From Paracoccus sp. SCSIO 75233 (GTDB lineage: Bacteria; Pseudomonadota; Alphaproteobacteria; Rhodobacterales; Rhodobacteraceae): a stretch of DNA of 64,000 nt. The stretch lies in contig NZ_CP115757.1 of the NCBI RefSeq assembly GCF_027912675.1, positions 434,001 to 498,000 on the forward strand, written 5' to 3'. The notes below the pieces were generated by a model that was given only the letters and a program-made list of their open reading frames with translations, was not told where the DNA came from and did not search any database. This document shows positions 11,791 to 20,966 of the stretch, piece by piece. A program made the position numbers and the translations under genes. The first letter of the stretch is position 1; each line of letters starts with the position of its first letter.

Positions 11791-13456
11791 CCGACTGATC
11801 TATCTGCCGCTCGGCGGCGCGGGCGAAATCGGCATGAACGCCTATGTTTTCGGCTATGGTCCCAAGGGGAAAGAGCGGCTGATTATCGTCGATCTGGGCG
11901 TGACCTTCGGCGATATGGACAGCACGCCGGGCGTCGATCTGATCATGGCGGACACGGCATGGCTTCAGGCCAACAAGAACCGGATCGAGGCGATCTTCAT
12001 CACCCATGCGCATGAGGACCATGTCGGCGCATTGGGACTTCTTTGGGACCGGCTGGAAGTGCCGGTGCATTGCCGGAAATTCACCGGCACGCTCGCGCGG
12101 ATGAAGATGGAGGAGCGCGGCCTGCCCACGGACGCGATCCGCATTCACGAACCGCGCCCGAACGTGATCGAGGCGGGGCCGTTCAAGGTGCAGTTTGTCC
12201 CGATCAGCCACTCCATCCCCGAAAGCTCGGCCCTGCTGATCGACACGCCGGCGGGCCGGATTGTCCATACCGGCGATTTCAAGCTGGACGGCACACCGGG
12301 CGTGGGCGAGCCTTTCGATCCGAAGCTATGGCACGACATCGCCCGCGAAGATGGCGGTGTGAAGGTGCTGACCTGCGATTCAACCAACGTGTTCAGCCCC
12401 CATCCCGGCCGGTCGGAGGCGCTGCTGGCCAATCCGCTGCTCGATTTCGTGATGTCGCAGCCGAATATGGTCGTCGCGACGACCTTTGCCTCAAACGTGG
12501 CGCGGGTGAAAACGCTGGCGGAGGCGGGGGTGGCCGCGGACCGGCAGATCTGTCTTCTGGGCCGTTCGATGCGGCGCATGGTACAGGTCGCGACGGAAAC
12601 CGGCGTGTTGAGTGATTTCCCGAACACGATCAGCCCGGAAGACGCCGCCGATCTGCCCCGCAACAAGGTGATGCTGATCGTGACCGGCAGCCAGGGCGAA
12701 CGGCGCGCGGCAACCGCGCAGCTCGCGCGCGGTTCCTATCTGGGGATCCGGCTGAAGGAAGGCGACAGCTTCCTGTTCAGCTCGCGCATCATTCCGGGCA
12801 ATGAACGCGGCGTGATCCGCAATATGAACCAGTTTTCCGAAATCGGCGTCGATGTCTATGACGCTGACGACGGCACCTATCACGTCTCCGGCCACGCCAA
12901 CCGCCCCGATCTGGAGGCGATCCACGATCTGATCAAACCGCAAATCCTGATCCCGATGCATGGCGAGCATATGCATCTGCGCGAACATGCCGAGATCGGG
13001 CGGTCGAAGGGGCTTTCATCGATCGTCGCCACAAATGGCACGATGGTCGACATCACCGGCGATACGCCCCAGATCGTCGATGAGGTCGAAAACGGGCGCA
13101 TCTATCTGGATGGCAGCGTGCTGATCGGCGCCATGGACGGCGTGGTCCGTGACCGTATCCGCATGGCGCTGAACGGTCACGCAATGGTCAGTGTGATTGT
13201 CGATGAAAACGACAACCCGTTCCCGGATGCCTGGGTGGAACCTATGGGCCTGCCGGAAACCGGCCGCTCCAACCAGCCGGTCGCACAGATGGTCGAGGCC
13301 GAATTGTCAGAGTTTCTGGAAAAAGCTGACGCCAAGACCGTCGCTGACGACCAGAAGCTGGAAGAGGCGGTGCGCAAGATCACCCGTCAGGTCGCAATGG
13401 AAGAGATCGGCAAGAAACCCGAGGTGACCGTCATTATCAGCCGCCTCGCACCGTAA
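11783..13456 (+). CDS. rnj: Ribonuclease J
   Basis: Metallo-beta-lactamase/beta-CASP nuclease with endo- and 5'-exonuclease activity, used in alphaproteobacteria for rRNA and small-RNA processing alongside RNase E. 557 residues. Zinc motif H75-A-H77-E-D79-H80, further ligand region SHSIPES, HTGDFKLDG, and the beta-CASP/C-terminal HGEHMHLREHA. Its ATG overlaps the coaX stop, making it the last gene of the long nuo-birA-coaX-rnj series. A role in maturing the small RNAs found elsewhere in this window is possible but not shown by the sequence. Confidence 0.95.
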   Translation: MSDRLIYLPLGGAGEIGMNAYVFGYGPKGKERLIIVDLGVTFGDMDSTPGVDLIMADTAWLQANKNRIEAIFITHAHEDHVGALGLLWDRLEVPVHCRKFTGTLARMKMEERGLPTDAIRIHEPRPNVIEAGPFKVQFVPISHSIPESSALLIDTPAGRIVHTGDFKLDGTPGVGEPFDPKLWHDIAREDGGVKVLTCDSTNVFSPHPGRSEALLANPLLDFVMSQPNMVVATTFASNVARVKTLAEAGVAADRQICLLGRSMRRMVQVATETGVLSDFPNTISPEDAADLPRNKVMLIVTGSQGERRAATAQLARGSYLGIRLKEGDSFLFSSRIIPGNERGVIRNMNQFSEIGVDVYDADDGTYHVSGHANRPDLEAIHDLIKPQILIPMHGEHMHLREHAEIGRSKGLSSIVATNGTMVDITGDTPQIVDEVENGRIYLDGSVLIGAMDGVVRDRIRMALNGHAMVSVIVDENDNPFPDAWVEPMGLPETGRSNQPVAQMVEAELSEFLEKADAKTVADDQKLEEAVRKITRQVAMEEIGKKPEVTVIISRLAP

Positions 13457-13530
13457 TCCCGCTGCGCCGCCTGCCCGTAGCTCACCGGATGGCTTGACGG
13501 GGGCGGTTGCGCTTGCCAAATGCTCCGCCC

Positions 13531-14235
13531 ATGTCAGAGAAGCCTTTCGACCCGAACCCGCCCCGCCGGAATTTCTACGGCAGACGCCACGGCAAGACGC
13601 TGCGGCAGAGCCAGAAGACCTATCTGACCGAAGATCTCGGCCCGCTGCGCCCCCGTGGCATCAGCGCTCAGGAAAACCCGGGCCGGGTGCAAATCGACCC
13701 GGCGGACATCTTCGGTGACGACCGCCCGGTCTGGCTGGAGATCGGCTTTGGCGGCGGCGAACATATGGTCCATATGGCGGAAGCCTATCCCGAAATCGGC
13801 ATAATCGGCTGCGAACCCTTCATCAACGGGGTGGCAATGCTGGTCGGCAAGATCAAGGCAGCGGGGGTTGGCAATGTCAGTGTTCATCCGGGCGATGCGC
13901 GAGACCTGATGGACGTCCTGCCGGAAGCCTCGATAGCAAAGGCGTTTCTGAATTACCCAGACCCCTGGCCAAAGAAACGCCACCATCGCCGCCGCTTCGT
14001 AACGCCGGAACATCTTCTGCCCCTGCATCGCGTCATGGCGGCGGGCGCGGAGTTTCGTGTTGCCACTGACATCCCCTCCTATGTCCGTCAGACGCTGGAG
14101 GAGGTTCCCAAGGCGGGTTTCACACTGGAAAGCCTGCGCGCCGGGGCGTGGCCCGATTGGCCTTCGACCCGCTACGAACAAAAGGCCCTTCGCGAGCGCC
14201 GCACGCCGACCTATCTGTCGTTTCGCAGGCTCTGA
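13531..14235 (+). CDS. trmB: tRNA (guanine-N7)-methyltransferase
   Basis: Makes m7G46 in the variable loop of tRNAs using SAM. 234 residues from ATG 13531 (MSEKPFDPNPPRRNFYG), preferred to TTG 13507. The Rossmann motif I is EIGFGGGEHMVHMA. The family hallmark NYPDPWPKKRHHRRRF, which binds tRNA and the target base, is intact, as is the C-terminal TRYEQKALRER. It may have its own promoter in the 74-bp gap after rnj. It is convergent with mazG. Confidence 0.95.
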   Translation: MSEKPFDPNPPRRNFYGRRHGKTLRQSQKTYLTEDLGPLRPRGISAQENPGRVQIDPADIFGDDRPVWLEIGFGGGEHMVHMAEAYPEIGIIGCEPFINGVAMLVGKIKAAGVGNVSVHPGDARDLMDVLPEASIAKAFLNYPDPWPKKRHHRRRFVTPEHLLPLHRVMAAGAEFRVATDIPSYVRQTLEEVPKAGFTLESLRAGAWPDWPSTRYEQKALRERRTPTYLSFRRL

Positions 14236-14247
14236 TCTCTCGAAAGC

Positions 14248-14400
14248 GGATATTTGAACCAGGCTGAAGATCGGCGTCCTGCCGCGGCGGCCCCGAAAGG
14301 CGGTCGGGCAGGACGCTTTCACCCTGGACGGTCATCGGCGTCCCCGCCTGTACCGTGAGACCGGAATAACGCGAAGCCCTTTCAGCCTGGTTAAAATATC
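14248..14400. repeat. Intergenic inverted repeat with nested hairpin between trmB and mazG
   Basis: Two near-identical arms in opposite orientation flank this block: ATATTTGAACCAGGCTGAAG at 14250-14269 and CTTTCAGCCTGGTTAAAATAT at 14379-14399 (written in pieces: CTTTCAGCCTGG plus TTAAAATAT). Between them is a perfect 10-bp stem, GCGTCCTGCC (14274-14283) with GGCAGGACGC (14307-14316). The left end abuts the trmB stop region and the right end is followed by CCCCGCCGGAGGC next to the mazG stop. It may work as a bidirectional terminator or RNA-stabilising element; no long T-run is present. Confidence 0.6.
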
Positions 14401-14413
14401 CCCGCCGGAGGCA

Positions 14414-15226
14414 TTATTTCCGCTCGGCACGCTTGGCGGTGTCCCAGAGCGCATCCATCTCCGCGAGGTTTGACTCTTCGGGGCGGCGGCCTTCTTCGCG
14501 CAAAGCTGCCTCGATGGCGCGAAAACGCCGGGTAAACTTGTCGTTGGCAGCGCGCAGCGCTTCTTCCGGGTCGATGTCCAGATGGCGCGCCAGATTGGCC
14601 ATGACGAAGAGCAGGTCACCGAATTCCTCGGTCAGATGTTCGTGATCCTTGCCCTCGCGGGCTTCGACCAGCTCGGCGGTTTCTTCGGTGATTTTCTCCA
14701 GCACATCCCCGGCACCGGGCCAGTCAAAGCCCACACGCGCCGCGCGGTTCTGCAATTTCAATGCTCGTGTCAGCGCCGGCAGGCCAAGCGCCACACCGTC
14801 GAGGACGCCTTTTTCCGCCTTCTTCGCCCGCTCCGCCGCCTTGATCGTCTCCCAGTCCCGGACCTGCTGTGCCGCCGATTTGTCCCGCGATTCGTCGCCG
14901 AAGACATGCGGGTGCCGGTCGATCAGCTTGTCGGAGATCTTTGCCGCGACATCGGCAAATCCGAACATGTTTTTTTCTTCAGCCATTTGCGCATGAAACA
15001 CGACCTGAAGCAGCAGATCGCCCAGCTCGCCGGGAAATTCGTCCCAGGCCTCGCGGGTGATGGTGTCGGCGACCTCATAGGCCTCCTCGATCGTGTAGGG
15101 CGCGATTGAGGCGAAATCCTGCTCGATATCCCACGGGCATCCCTTATCCGGGTCGCGCAATGAGGCCATAATGCCGATCAGGCGAGCGATTTCGGTCTGG
15201 TTGCGGTCCGGTGCAGGGGCGGTCAT
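14414..15226 (-). CDS. mazG: Nucleoside triphosphate pyrophosphohydrolase MazG
   Basis: House-cleaning all-alpha NTP pyrophosphohydrolase that hydrolyses (non-canonical) NTPs to NMP and PPi. 270 residues from ATG 15226, chosen because AAGGAG lies six to seven bases upstream and MTAPAPDRNQTEIARLIGIM is a normal beginning; the frame stays open further upstream without support. Two MazG domains are present: the first with CPWDIEQ and EEAYEVAD/ELGDLLLQVVFHA, the second with EETAELVEA and EEFGDLLFVMANLARH. The carboxylate clusters for Mg2+ are intact in both. Monocistronic and convergent with trmB. Confidence 0.94.
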   Translation of the reverse strand: MTAPAPDRNQTEIARLIGIMASLRDPDKGCPWDIEQDFASIAPYTIEEAYEVADTITREAWDEFPGELGDLLLQVVFHAQMAEEKNMFGFADVAAKISDKLIDRHPHVFGDESRDKSAAQQVRDWETIKAAERAKKAEKGVLDGVALGLPALTRALKLQNRAARVGFDWPGAGDVLEKITEETAELVEAREGKDHEHLTEEFGDLLFVMANLARHLDIDPEEALRAANDKFTRRFRAIEAALREEGRRPEESNLAEMDALWDTAKRAERK

Positions 15227-15367
15227 GGCGTTCTCCTTCGACGGCCAAGCCGTGCCACAGCGTCGCGTCTGAGTCCATCTTCCGCTTCCTTGCCATCTGC
15301 CGCTGCGAAGATTAGGTTGCGCGGCAATTCCGGGGCTATGCGTCCCGCCCATCCGAGAGGTCCGATT

Positions 15368-15694
15368 ATGTTTGTCACTCCCGCCTATGCACAGGCCGCC
15401 GGCGGCGGCGCAGGCGCTATTGCCCAGTTCATCCCGCTGATCCTGATCTTCGTGATCATGTATTTCCTGATTCTGCGTCCGCAGCAGAAGCGGATGAAGG
15501 AACACCGGACCATGATCGAGGCGCTGAAGCGGGGCGATCAGGTCGTCACCCAGGGCGGCATGATCGGCAAGGTGACGGATGTCAAAGACGATGAGGTCAC
15601 GGTTGAGGTCGCACAGGGCGTCAAGGTGCGCGTGGTCCGCAGCACCATTGCTCAGGTGCTGAGCAAGACCGCCCCCGTCGCCGCGAATTCCTGA
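15368..15694 (+). CDS. yajC: Preprotein translocase subunit YajC
   Basis: Small single-span membrane partner of SecDF in the Sec holotranslocon. 108 residues from ATG 15368 with GAGAGG seven bases upstream. The N-terminus MFVTPAYAQA precedes the transmembrane helix IPLILIFVIMYFLILRPQQKR, followed by the conserved RPQQKRMKEHR and GDQVVTQGGMIGKV beta-domain. secD starts 22 bp after the stop. The gap of about 140 bp back to mazG (divergent) should contain the promoter for yajC-secDF. Confidence 0.95.
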   Translation: MFVTPAYAQAAGGGAGAIAQFIPLILIFVIMYFLILRPQQKRMKEHRTMIEALKRGDQVVTQGGMIGKVTDVKDDEVTVEVAQGVKVRVVRSTIAQVLSKTAPVAANS

Positions 15695-15716
15695 GGCTTT
15701 CTAAGGCTCTGACGTC

Positions 15717-17381
15717 ATGCTGGACATCCCGCTCTGGAAACGCGTCCTGATTCTGGGCGTGGTGGTTATCGGCCTGATCTGGGCGATGCCGAATATGTTC
15801 TACGGAAGGGTCGAGGCCCATAACGATGCCGTAGCTGCCGCTGAAAAGGCAGGCTTTGCCACCGAGGAGCAGGAGGCGGCGATTGATCTCTGGCCCGACT
15901 GGCTGCCAAGCGGGCTGGTCAATCTCGGCCTCGATCTGCGCGGCGGCGCGCATCTTCTGGCCGAAGTTCATGTCGAGGATGTCTATAAATCCCGTATGGA
16001 TTCGCTGTGGCCCGAATTGCGGCGCGCCCTGGCCGAGGAGCGTGAGGTGATCGGTGCCGTGCGCCGCGTCGAGGGGCCTGAGGATCAGCTTCATGTCGAG
16101 ATCGAAAATCCCGACCAGATGGCACGTGCGGTTGAGATTGCGCGCGGTCTTGCGTCGCCGATCGTGACGCTCAGCGGGGCAGGGCAGTCTGATCTGGATA
16201 TTACCGCGTCGGGAAATACGCTGATCGTTCAGCTTTCGGACGCCGAGAAAGCCGCCACCGACACCCGTACCATTCAGCAGTCGCTGGAGATCGTCCGACG
16301 CCGCGTGGATGAGGTCGGTACGCGTGAGCCGACGATTCAGCGGCAGGGCTCCGACAGGATCCTGATTCAGGTGCCGGGGATCGGTTCCGCGGCCGAGCTG
16401 AAAGAGCTCATCGGCACCACGGCGCAGCTGACCTTTAACCCGGTGATCGGGCGCGGCACCGACCCCGATGCCCGTGCCGGGATCGGGAATATCGTGCTGC
16501 CCTCGCAGAATGAGGAAGGTGTTTATTACACCGTCGAGGAGGCGCCGGTCGTGACCGGCGAAGAATTGACGGACGCCTCCCCCAGCTTCGACCAGAACGG
16601 CCAGCCGGCAGTGGATTTCCGGTTCAACCCGTCGGGGGCGCGGAAATTCGGGGCCTATACCGCCGAGAATATCGGCCAGCCCTTCGCCATCGTGCTGGAT
16701 AACGAAGTGATCTCGGCTCCTGTCATCCGCGATGCCATCACCACCGGGTCGGGGCAGATTTCCGGCTCTATGGATGTGGCGGAATCGACCCAGCTTGCAG
16801 TGTTGCTGCGTGCCGGGGCACTGCCTGCGGAACTGACCTTCCTTGAGGAACGGACCATCGGACCGGAGCTTGGGCAGGACAGTATCGACGCGGGCAAGCT
16901 GGCCTCCATCGTCGCGATTGTCGGTGTCGTCGCCTATGTCGTGGCGAGCTACGGTATTTTCGGCGTGTTCGCCTCCGTTGCGGTCATCATGAACGTGGTG
17001 CTGCTGCTTGCGCTGATGTCCGCCATTGGCGCGACGCTGACGCTGCCGGGCATTGCCGGGATCGTGTTGACCGTCGGCACGGCGGTTGACGCCAACGTCA
17101 TCATCTTCGAGCGTATTCGTGAGGAGTTGCGAAAGGGCAAACGTGTGGTGTCCGCCGTCGATACCGGCTTCCGCGAAGCCATGTCGGCGATTATCGACGC
17201 CAACGTGACCACCTTCATCGCCGGTCTGGTGATGTTCTTCCTCGGCTCCGGCCCGGTGAAGGGCTTCGCTGTGACGCTGACCATCGGGCTTGCGACCTCG
17301 GTCTTCACCGCGATCTACTTCACCCGTCTGCTGATCGTCGTCTGGCTGGAGCGTCGGCGGCCCAAAGAACTGGTTCTGTAA
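15717..17381 (+). CDS. secD: Protein translocase subunit SecD
   Basis: Proton-driven accessory subunit that pulls exported proteins through SecYEG. 554 residues: one N-terminal transmembrane helix, a large periplasmic P1 domain starting with LGLDLRGGAHLLAEV, and five C-terminal helices with DAGKLASIVAI, PGIAGIVLTVGTAVDANVII and the FIERIREELRKG-type loop (seen as FERIREELRKGK). The periplasmic head region GARKFGAYTAENIGQPFAIVLD is conserved. It forms an operon with yajC and secF (11-bp gap). Confidence 0.97.
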   Translation: MLDIPLWKRVLILGVVVIGLIWAMPNMFYGRVEAHNDAVAAAEKAGFATEEQEAAIDLWPDWLPSGLVNLGLDLRGGAHLLAEVHVEDVYKSRMDSLWPELRRALAEEREVIGAVRRVEGPEDQLHVEIENPDQMARAVEIARGLASPIVTLSGAGQSDLDITASGNTLIVQLSDAEKAATDTRTIQQSLEIVRRRVDEVGTREPTIQRQGSDRILIQVPGIGSAAELKELIGTTAQLTFNPVIGRGTDPDARAGIGNIVLPSQNEEGVYYTVEEAPVVTGEELTDASPSFDQNGQPAVDFRFNPSGARKFGAYTAENIGQPFAIVLDNEVISAPVIRDAITTGSGQISGSMDVAESTQLAVLLRAGALPAELTFLEERTIGPELGQDSIDAGKLASIVAIVGVVAYVVASYGIFGVFASVAVIMNVVLLLALMSAIGATLTLPGIAGIVLTVGTAVDANVIIFERIREELRKGKRVVSAVDTGFREAMSAIIDANVTTFIAGLVMFFLGSGPVKGFAVTLTIGLATSVFTAIYFTRLLIVVWLERRRPKELVL

Positions 17382-17392
17382 GGGGGCTTGAT

Positions 17393-18370
17393 ATGGCATT
17401 CCGTCTGAAACTCGTCCCTGACGAAACGAATATCAACTTTTTCCGCTGGCAGAGATATACGTTCGGCCTGTCGGCGGTCCTGATGGTGATCTCCGTCATT
17501 CTGCTGCTGACAATGGGGCTGAATTTCGGGATTGATTTCCGCGGCGGCACCACGATCCGCACGGAAAGCAGCACGGCCTTCGATGTGGCCGACTACCGGG
17601 CCGCCCTGACCGAGGTTGAAGGAATCGGGGATGTCTCCATCACCGAGGTTTTCGATCCCACCTATGGGGAGGATCGCCACGTCGCGCAGGTGCGCATTGG
17701 TGCGACCGATGACACCGAGGCGATGACGCCGGAACAGATCGATGCCGTTGAGGCGGCGCTGACCGAAATCGATCCCAACGTGAAATTCGTCGCGGTCGAA
17801 TCGGTCGGCCCGAAAGTTTCGTCGGAGCTTATCAAAACCGCCGTCTATGCGATTTTGGCGGCGTCTGCGGGGATCCTGCTCTATATCTGGTTGCGATTTG
17901 AATGGCAGTTCGCTGTCGGCGGCGTGGTGGCCATCATCCATGACGTGCTGCTGACGATGGGGATATTCTCGGCGCTGCAAATGCGTTTCGATTTGTCGAC
18001 GATTGCGGCGCTGCTGACCATTCTGGGCTACTCGATCAACGATACTGTCGTGGTGTTTGACCGCCTGCGTGAAAATCTGGTCAGGTACAAGACCATGCCG
18101 CTGATCGAGGTGATGAACCTGACGGTGAACGAAACCCTGTCCCGGACATTGATGACGGCTTTGACGACGGCGATTGCGCTGCTTGCGCTGTTCATCCTGG
18201 GCGGTGACGTGATCCGTGGCTTTGTCTTCGCAATGCTCTGGGGCGTGGTCGTGGGGACGTATTCCTCGATTTATGTCGCCAAGAACATCGTTCTGTGGCT
18301 CGGCGTCAAACGTGACTGGTCGAAGCCGGACCCGGACAAGCTGCCCGATCAGTTCACCGAAGCGCCCTGA
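17393..18370 (+). CDS. secF: Protein translocase subunit SecF
   Basis: Partner of SecD in the SecDF-YajC complex. 325 residues with six transmembrane helices. Signatures: GLNFGIDFRGGTTI after the first helix, and GYSINDTVVVFDRLREN with the conserved Asp/Arg in the fourth helix region. The stop TGA overlaps the ATG of the next gene, so the Mth938-like protein is translated from the same message. Confidence 0.97.
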   Translation: MAFRLKLVPDETNINFFRWQRYTFGLSAVLMVISVILLLTMGLNFGIDFRGGTTIRTESSTAFDVADYRAALTEVEGIGDVSITEVFDPTYGEDRHVAQVRIGATDDTEAMTPEQIDAVEAALTEIDPNVKFVAVESVGPKVSSELIKTAVYAILAASAGILLYIWLRFEWQFAVGGVVAIIHDVLLTMGIFSALQMRFDLSTIAALLTILGYSINDTVVVFDRLRENLVRYKTMPLIEVMNLTVNETLSRTLMTALTTAIALLALFILGGDVIRGFVFAMLWGVVVGTYSSIYVAKNIVLWLGVKRDWSKPDPDKLPDQFTEAP

Positions 18371-18729
18371 TGCAACTGACCGAGGCACAATTCCCGAAAG
18401 AATCACTGCCAATCGACGGTTATGGCAGCGGGTTCTTCCGGGTGGCGGGCCAGGTTTTCGATGGCGGGGTTGTCGTGGCCAGCGGCGTTGGCGTAACGGC
18501 GTGGTCGGGACTTGAGGACCATGCGCCGCTGATGGCGCTCGCGGGCCATGTCGATGTGCTGTTCCTTGGCATGGGTGCCGACATCGCCGTGCCGCCGCGC
18601 GATCTGATCGAGGCGCTTGACGCAAAGGGTATCATGGCCGAACCGATGGCCTCCCCTTCCGCCGCGCGCAGCTATAATGTTCTTTTGGCAGAGGGTCGGC
18701 GCGTCGGCTGCGCCCTGCTGCCGGTATGA
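18370..18729 (+). CDS. Mth938-like domain protein (NDUFAF3 family)
   Basis: 119-residue single-domain protein of the Mth938/DUF498 family, with the typical beginning [17 protein letters not shown] (here [20 protein letters not shown]) and MGADIAVPP followed by a GI-x-EPM segment. The mitochondrial member, NDUFAF3, is an assembly factor of respiratory complex I, and linkage of the bacterial gene with secDF/yajC has been noted in the literature on NDUFAF3. Here it overlaps secF by one base and ccmA by four. A role in membrane insertion or maturation of respiratory complexes is inference from this context. Confidence 0.85.
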   Translation: MQLTEAQFPKESLPIDGYGSGFFRVAGQVFDGGVVVASGVGVTAWSGLEDHAPLMALAGHVDVLFLGMGADIAVPPRDLIEALDAKGIMAEPMASPSAARSYNVLLAEGRRVGCALLPV

Positions 18730-19358
18730 GCCTGCTCAGCGTCCATGATCTCGCCGTATCGCGGGGCGGGATGCGGGCGGTTGAGGGCGTCAGCTTCTCC
18801 CTCGCCGCCGGTGAGGCGCTGATCCTGCGGGGGCCGAACGGGATCGGCAAGACCACGTTGCTCAGGACCGTGGCCGGGCTTCAGCCGCCCGTGACCGGGC
18901 GGATCGAGGCTGCGCCGGATGCGATCGCCTATGCCGCCCATGCTGACGGGCTGAAAGCGGCGCTGACGGTGACGGAAAATCTGCATTTCTGGGCGCGGAT
19001 ATTCGGGCGCAGCGATGTCGAACAGGCCATCACGACGATGAACCTTGCCGAGCTTCGCGACCGTCCCGCCGGGGCACTCTCGGCTGGTCAGAAGCGCCGG
19101 CTGGGGCTGGCGCGGCTGCTGGTCACGGGGCGTCCGGTCTGGGTGCTGGATGAACCGACAGTCTCGCTCGACGCCGCCTCCGTGGCGCTGTTTGCGGGCG
19201 CGGTCCGGGCGCATCTGGGGCAGGGCGGTGCGGCGCTGATGGCGACGCATATCGATCTGGGTCTGCCCGAAGCGGAGATCCTCGATCTGGCGCCCTACAA
19301 GGCCAAACCCCCGACGCAAGGAACCGCCCCTGCCGGGTTCAACGAGGCGTTTGGCTGA
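18726..19358 (+). CDS. ccmA: Heme exporter ATP-binding protein CcmA
   Basis: ATPase subunit of the CcmABCD complex that releases holo-CcmE (heme chaperone) for cytochrome c maturation. 210 residues. Walker [10 protein letters not shown] (residues 36-44), ABC signature [15 protein letters not shown], Walker [13 protein letters not shown], and switch His in MATHIDLGL. Starts four bases inside the Mth938-like gene and ends one base into ccmB, so the three are co-translated. Confidence 0.95.
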   Translation: MSLLSVHDLAVSRGGMRAVEGVSFSLAAGEALILRGPNGIGKTTLLRTVAGLQPPVTGRIEAAPDAIAYAAHADGLKAALTVTENLHFWARIFGRSDVEQAITTMNLAELRDRPAGALSAGQKRRLGLARLLVTGRPVWVLDEPTVSLDAASVALFAGAVRAHLGQGGAALMATHIDLGLPEAEILDLAPYKAKPPTQGTAPAGFNEAFG

Positions 19359-20014
19359 TGATCGCGCTTCTCATCCGGGACATGAACCTTGCCACACGCG
19401 CGGGCGGCGGCTTCGGCCTCGGCCTCGCCTTTTTCCTGATCACCTGCACGCTGGTCCCCTTCGGCGTGGGGCCGGAGGGCGATGTCCTGTCCAGTATCGC
19501 GCCCGGCATCCTCTGGGTCGGTGCGCTGCTCTCCTGCCTGTTGTCGCTCGACCGGATCTTCGCGCTCGACCATGAGGACGGATCGCTCGATCTTCTCGCC
19601 ACGGCGCCGATCCCGCTGGAAGGCGCCGTCGCGATCAAGGCCGCCGCCCACTGGATCACCACCGGTCTGCCGCTGACCATTGCAGCCCCGCTTTTCGGGC
19701 TGCTGCTGCAACTCCCCGCCGAGGCACGGGGACTGACGATCATCTCGCTGCTCATCGGCACCCCGGCGCTTTCCATGCTGGGGGCGTTCGGGGCGGCGGT
19801 CACGGTCGGGCTGCGCCGGGGCGGGCTTCTTCTGTCGCTGCTGGTGCTGCCGCTATATGTGCCGACGCTGATTTTCGGGGCCGAGGCGATCCGGCGCGGC
19901 GCGGCGGGCATGGACCCGACGACACCGCTGGTGTTCCTTGCCGCCATCACGCTGCTTACCTCCGCGCTCGTCCCTTTTGCGGCCGCTGCGGCATTACGTA
20001 TCAATCTGCGGTAA
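19358..20014 (+). CDS. ccmB: Heme exporter membrane protein CcmB
   Basis: Membrane subunit of the CcmAB transporter, 218 residues with six hydrophobic helices. Conserved regions include FFLITCTLVPFGVGPE near the start, LSLDRIFALDHEDGSLDLL, and LVLPLYVPTLIFGAEA. The ATG shares a base with the ccmA stop. A 65-bp gap separates it from ccmC with no visible terminator. Confidence 0.95.
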   Translation: MIALLIRDMNLATRAGGGFGLGLAFFLITCTLVPFGVGPEGDVLSSIAPGILWVGALLSCLLSLDRIFALDHEDGSLDLLATAPIPLEGAVAIKAAAHWITTGLPLTIAAPLFGLLLQLPAEARGLTIISLLIGTPALSMLGAFGAAVTVGLRRGGLLLSLLVLPLYVPTLIFGAEAIRRGAAGMDPTTPLVFLAAITLLTSALVPFAAAAALRINLR

Positions 20015-20079
20015 AGACTCCGTCACGCAAACCGCATAAACACTTCAACCGGACCCCGCCGCGCGCTAGGAACAGAGCC

Positions 20080-20805
20080 ATGTCGATCTGGGAATATGCC
20101 AACCCCGTCAGATTCATGCAGACCTCGGGCAAGGTTTTGCCGTGGGTCGTGATCTGCGCTGCCGCAGCGATTGTCGTGGGTCTCGTCTGGGGCTTCCTGA
20201 CGCCGCCCGACTATAAACAGGGCGCGACCGTCAAGATCATGTTCCTGCATGTCCCCTCGGCGCTGATCGCGATCAATTGCTGGCTGATGATGCTGGTGGC
20301 CTCGCTGATCTGGCTGATCCGGCGCCACCATGTCAGCGCGCTGGCCGCGAAGGCCGCAGCCCCGGTCGGCGCGGTCATGACGGTGATCGCGCTTGTCACC
20401 GGCGCAATCTGGGGCCAGCCGACCTGGGGGACGTGGTGGGAATGGGATCCGCGCCTGACCAGCTTCCTGATCCTGCTGCTGTTCTATTTCGGCTATATCG
20501 CCCTGTGGGAGGCGATTGACGATCCCGACAGCGCCGCCGATCTGACCAGCGTGGTCTGTCTGGTCGGTTCGGTCTTTGCCCTCCTGTCGCGCTATGCGGT
20601 CAATTTCTGGAACCAGGGGCTGCATCAGGGCGCGTCGCTGTCCGTCGCACCGGGGGAGCGGATGAGCGAGGTCTACCGATACCCGCTCTACCTCTCCATG
20701 CTCGGTTTTTTCCTGCTCTTCGTCGCGTTGCTGCTGATCCGCACCCGTACTGAAATCCGCATCCGCCGCACCGCGGCCCTGCAAGCGAGGGAGCTTCGCT
20801 CATGA
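20080..20805 (+). CDS. ccmC: Heme exporter protein CcmC
   Basis: Heme-handling membrane protein that loads heme onto CcmE. 241 residues with six transmembrane helices. The heme-handling tryptophan-rich motif reads WGTWWEWDPRLTS, and conserved flanking histidines occur in FLHVPSAL and GLHQGASLS. CcmD starts four bases before its stop (ATGA overlap). Confidence 0.96.
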   Translation: MSIWEYANPVRFMQTSGKVLPWVVICAAAAIVVGLVWGFLTPPDYKQGATVKIMFLHVPSALIAINCWLMMLVASLIWLIRRHHVSALAAKAAAPVGAVMTVIALVTGAIWGQPTWGTWWEWDPRLTSFLILLLFYFGYIALWEAIDDPDSAADLTSVVCLVGSVFALLSRYAVNFWNQGLHQGASLSVAPGERMSEVYRYPLYLSMLGFFLLFVALLLIRTRTEIRIRRTAALQARELRS

Positions 20806-20966
20806 TCGAACTCGGCAGACATGCCGGCCCGGTGCTCTGGGCATGGGCGATCTCTCTGGCGCTTCTGGCGGCGATCATTGCCCAAAGCCTGATCCGCAAT
20901 GCCCGCGCCCGCCGTGCGCTTGAGGCGCAGGAACGGCTCATGAAGGACCGAAAAGATGCGCATTAA
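20802..20966 (+). CDS. ccmD: Heme exporter protein CcmD
   Basis: 54-residue single-span protein (MIELGRHAGPVLWAWAISLA, then a basic tail with RARRALEAQERLMKDRK) between ccmC and ccmG, overlapping both. CcmD stabilises the CcmABC-CcmE adduct. Identification rests on position, one transmembrane helix with a following positively charged coil, and size; the family is poorly conserved. Easily missed because it is so short. Confidence 0.9.
   Translation: MIELGRHAGPVLWAWAISLALLAAIIAQSLIRNARARRALEAQERLMKDRKDAH

Noticed and set aside
13466..13515. tRNA-like stretch (CCCGTAGCTCACCGGATGG) after rnj
   Set aside because: It resembles a D-arm, but no acceptor, anticodon or T-arm (GGTTCGAATCC) can be built around it.
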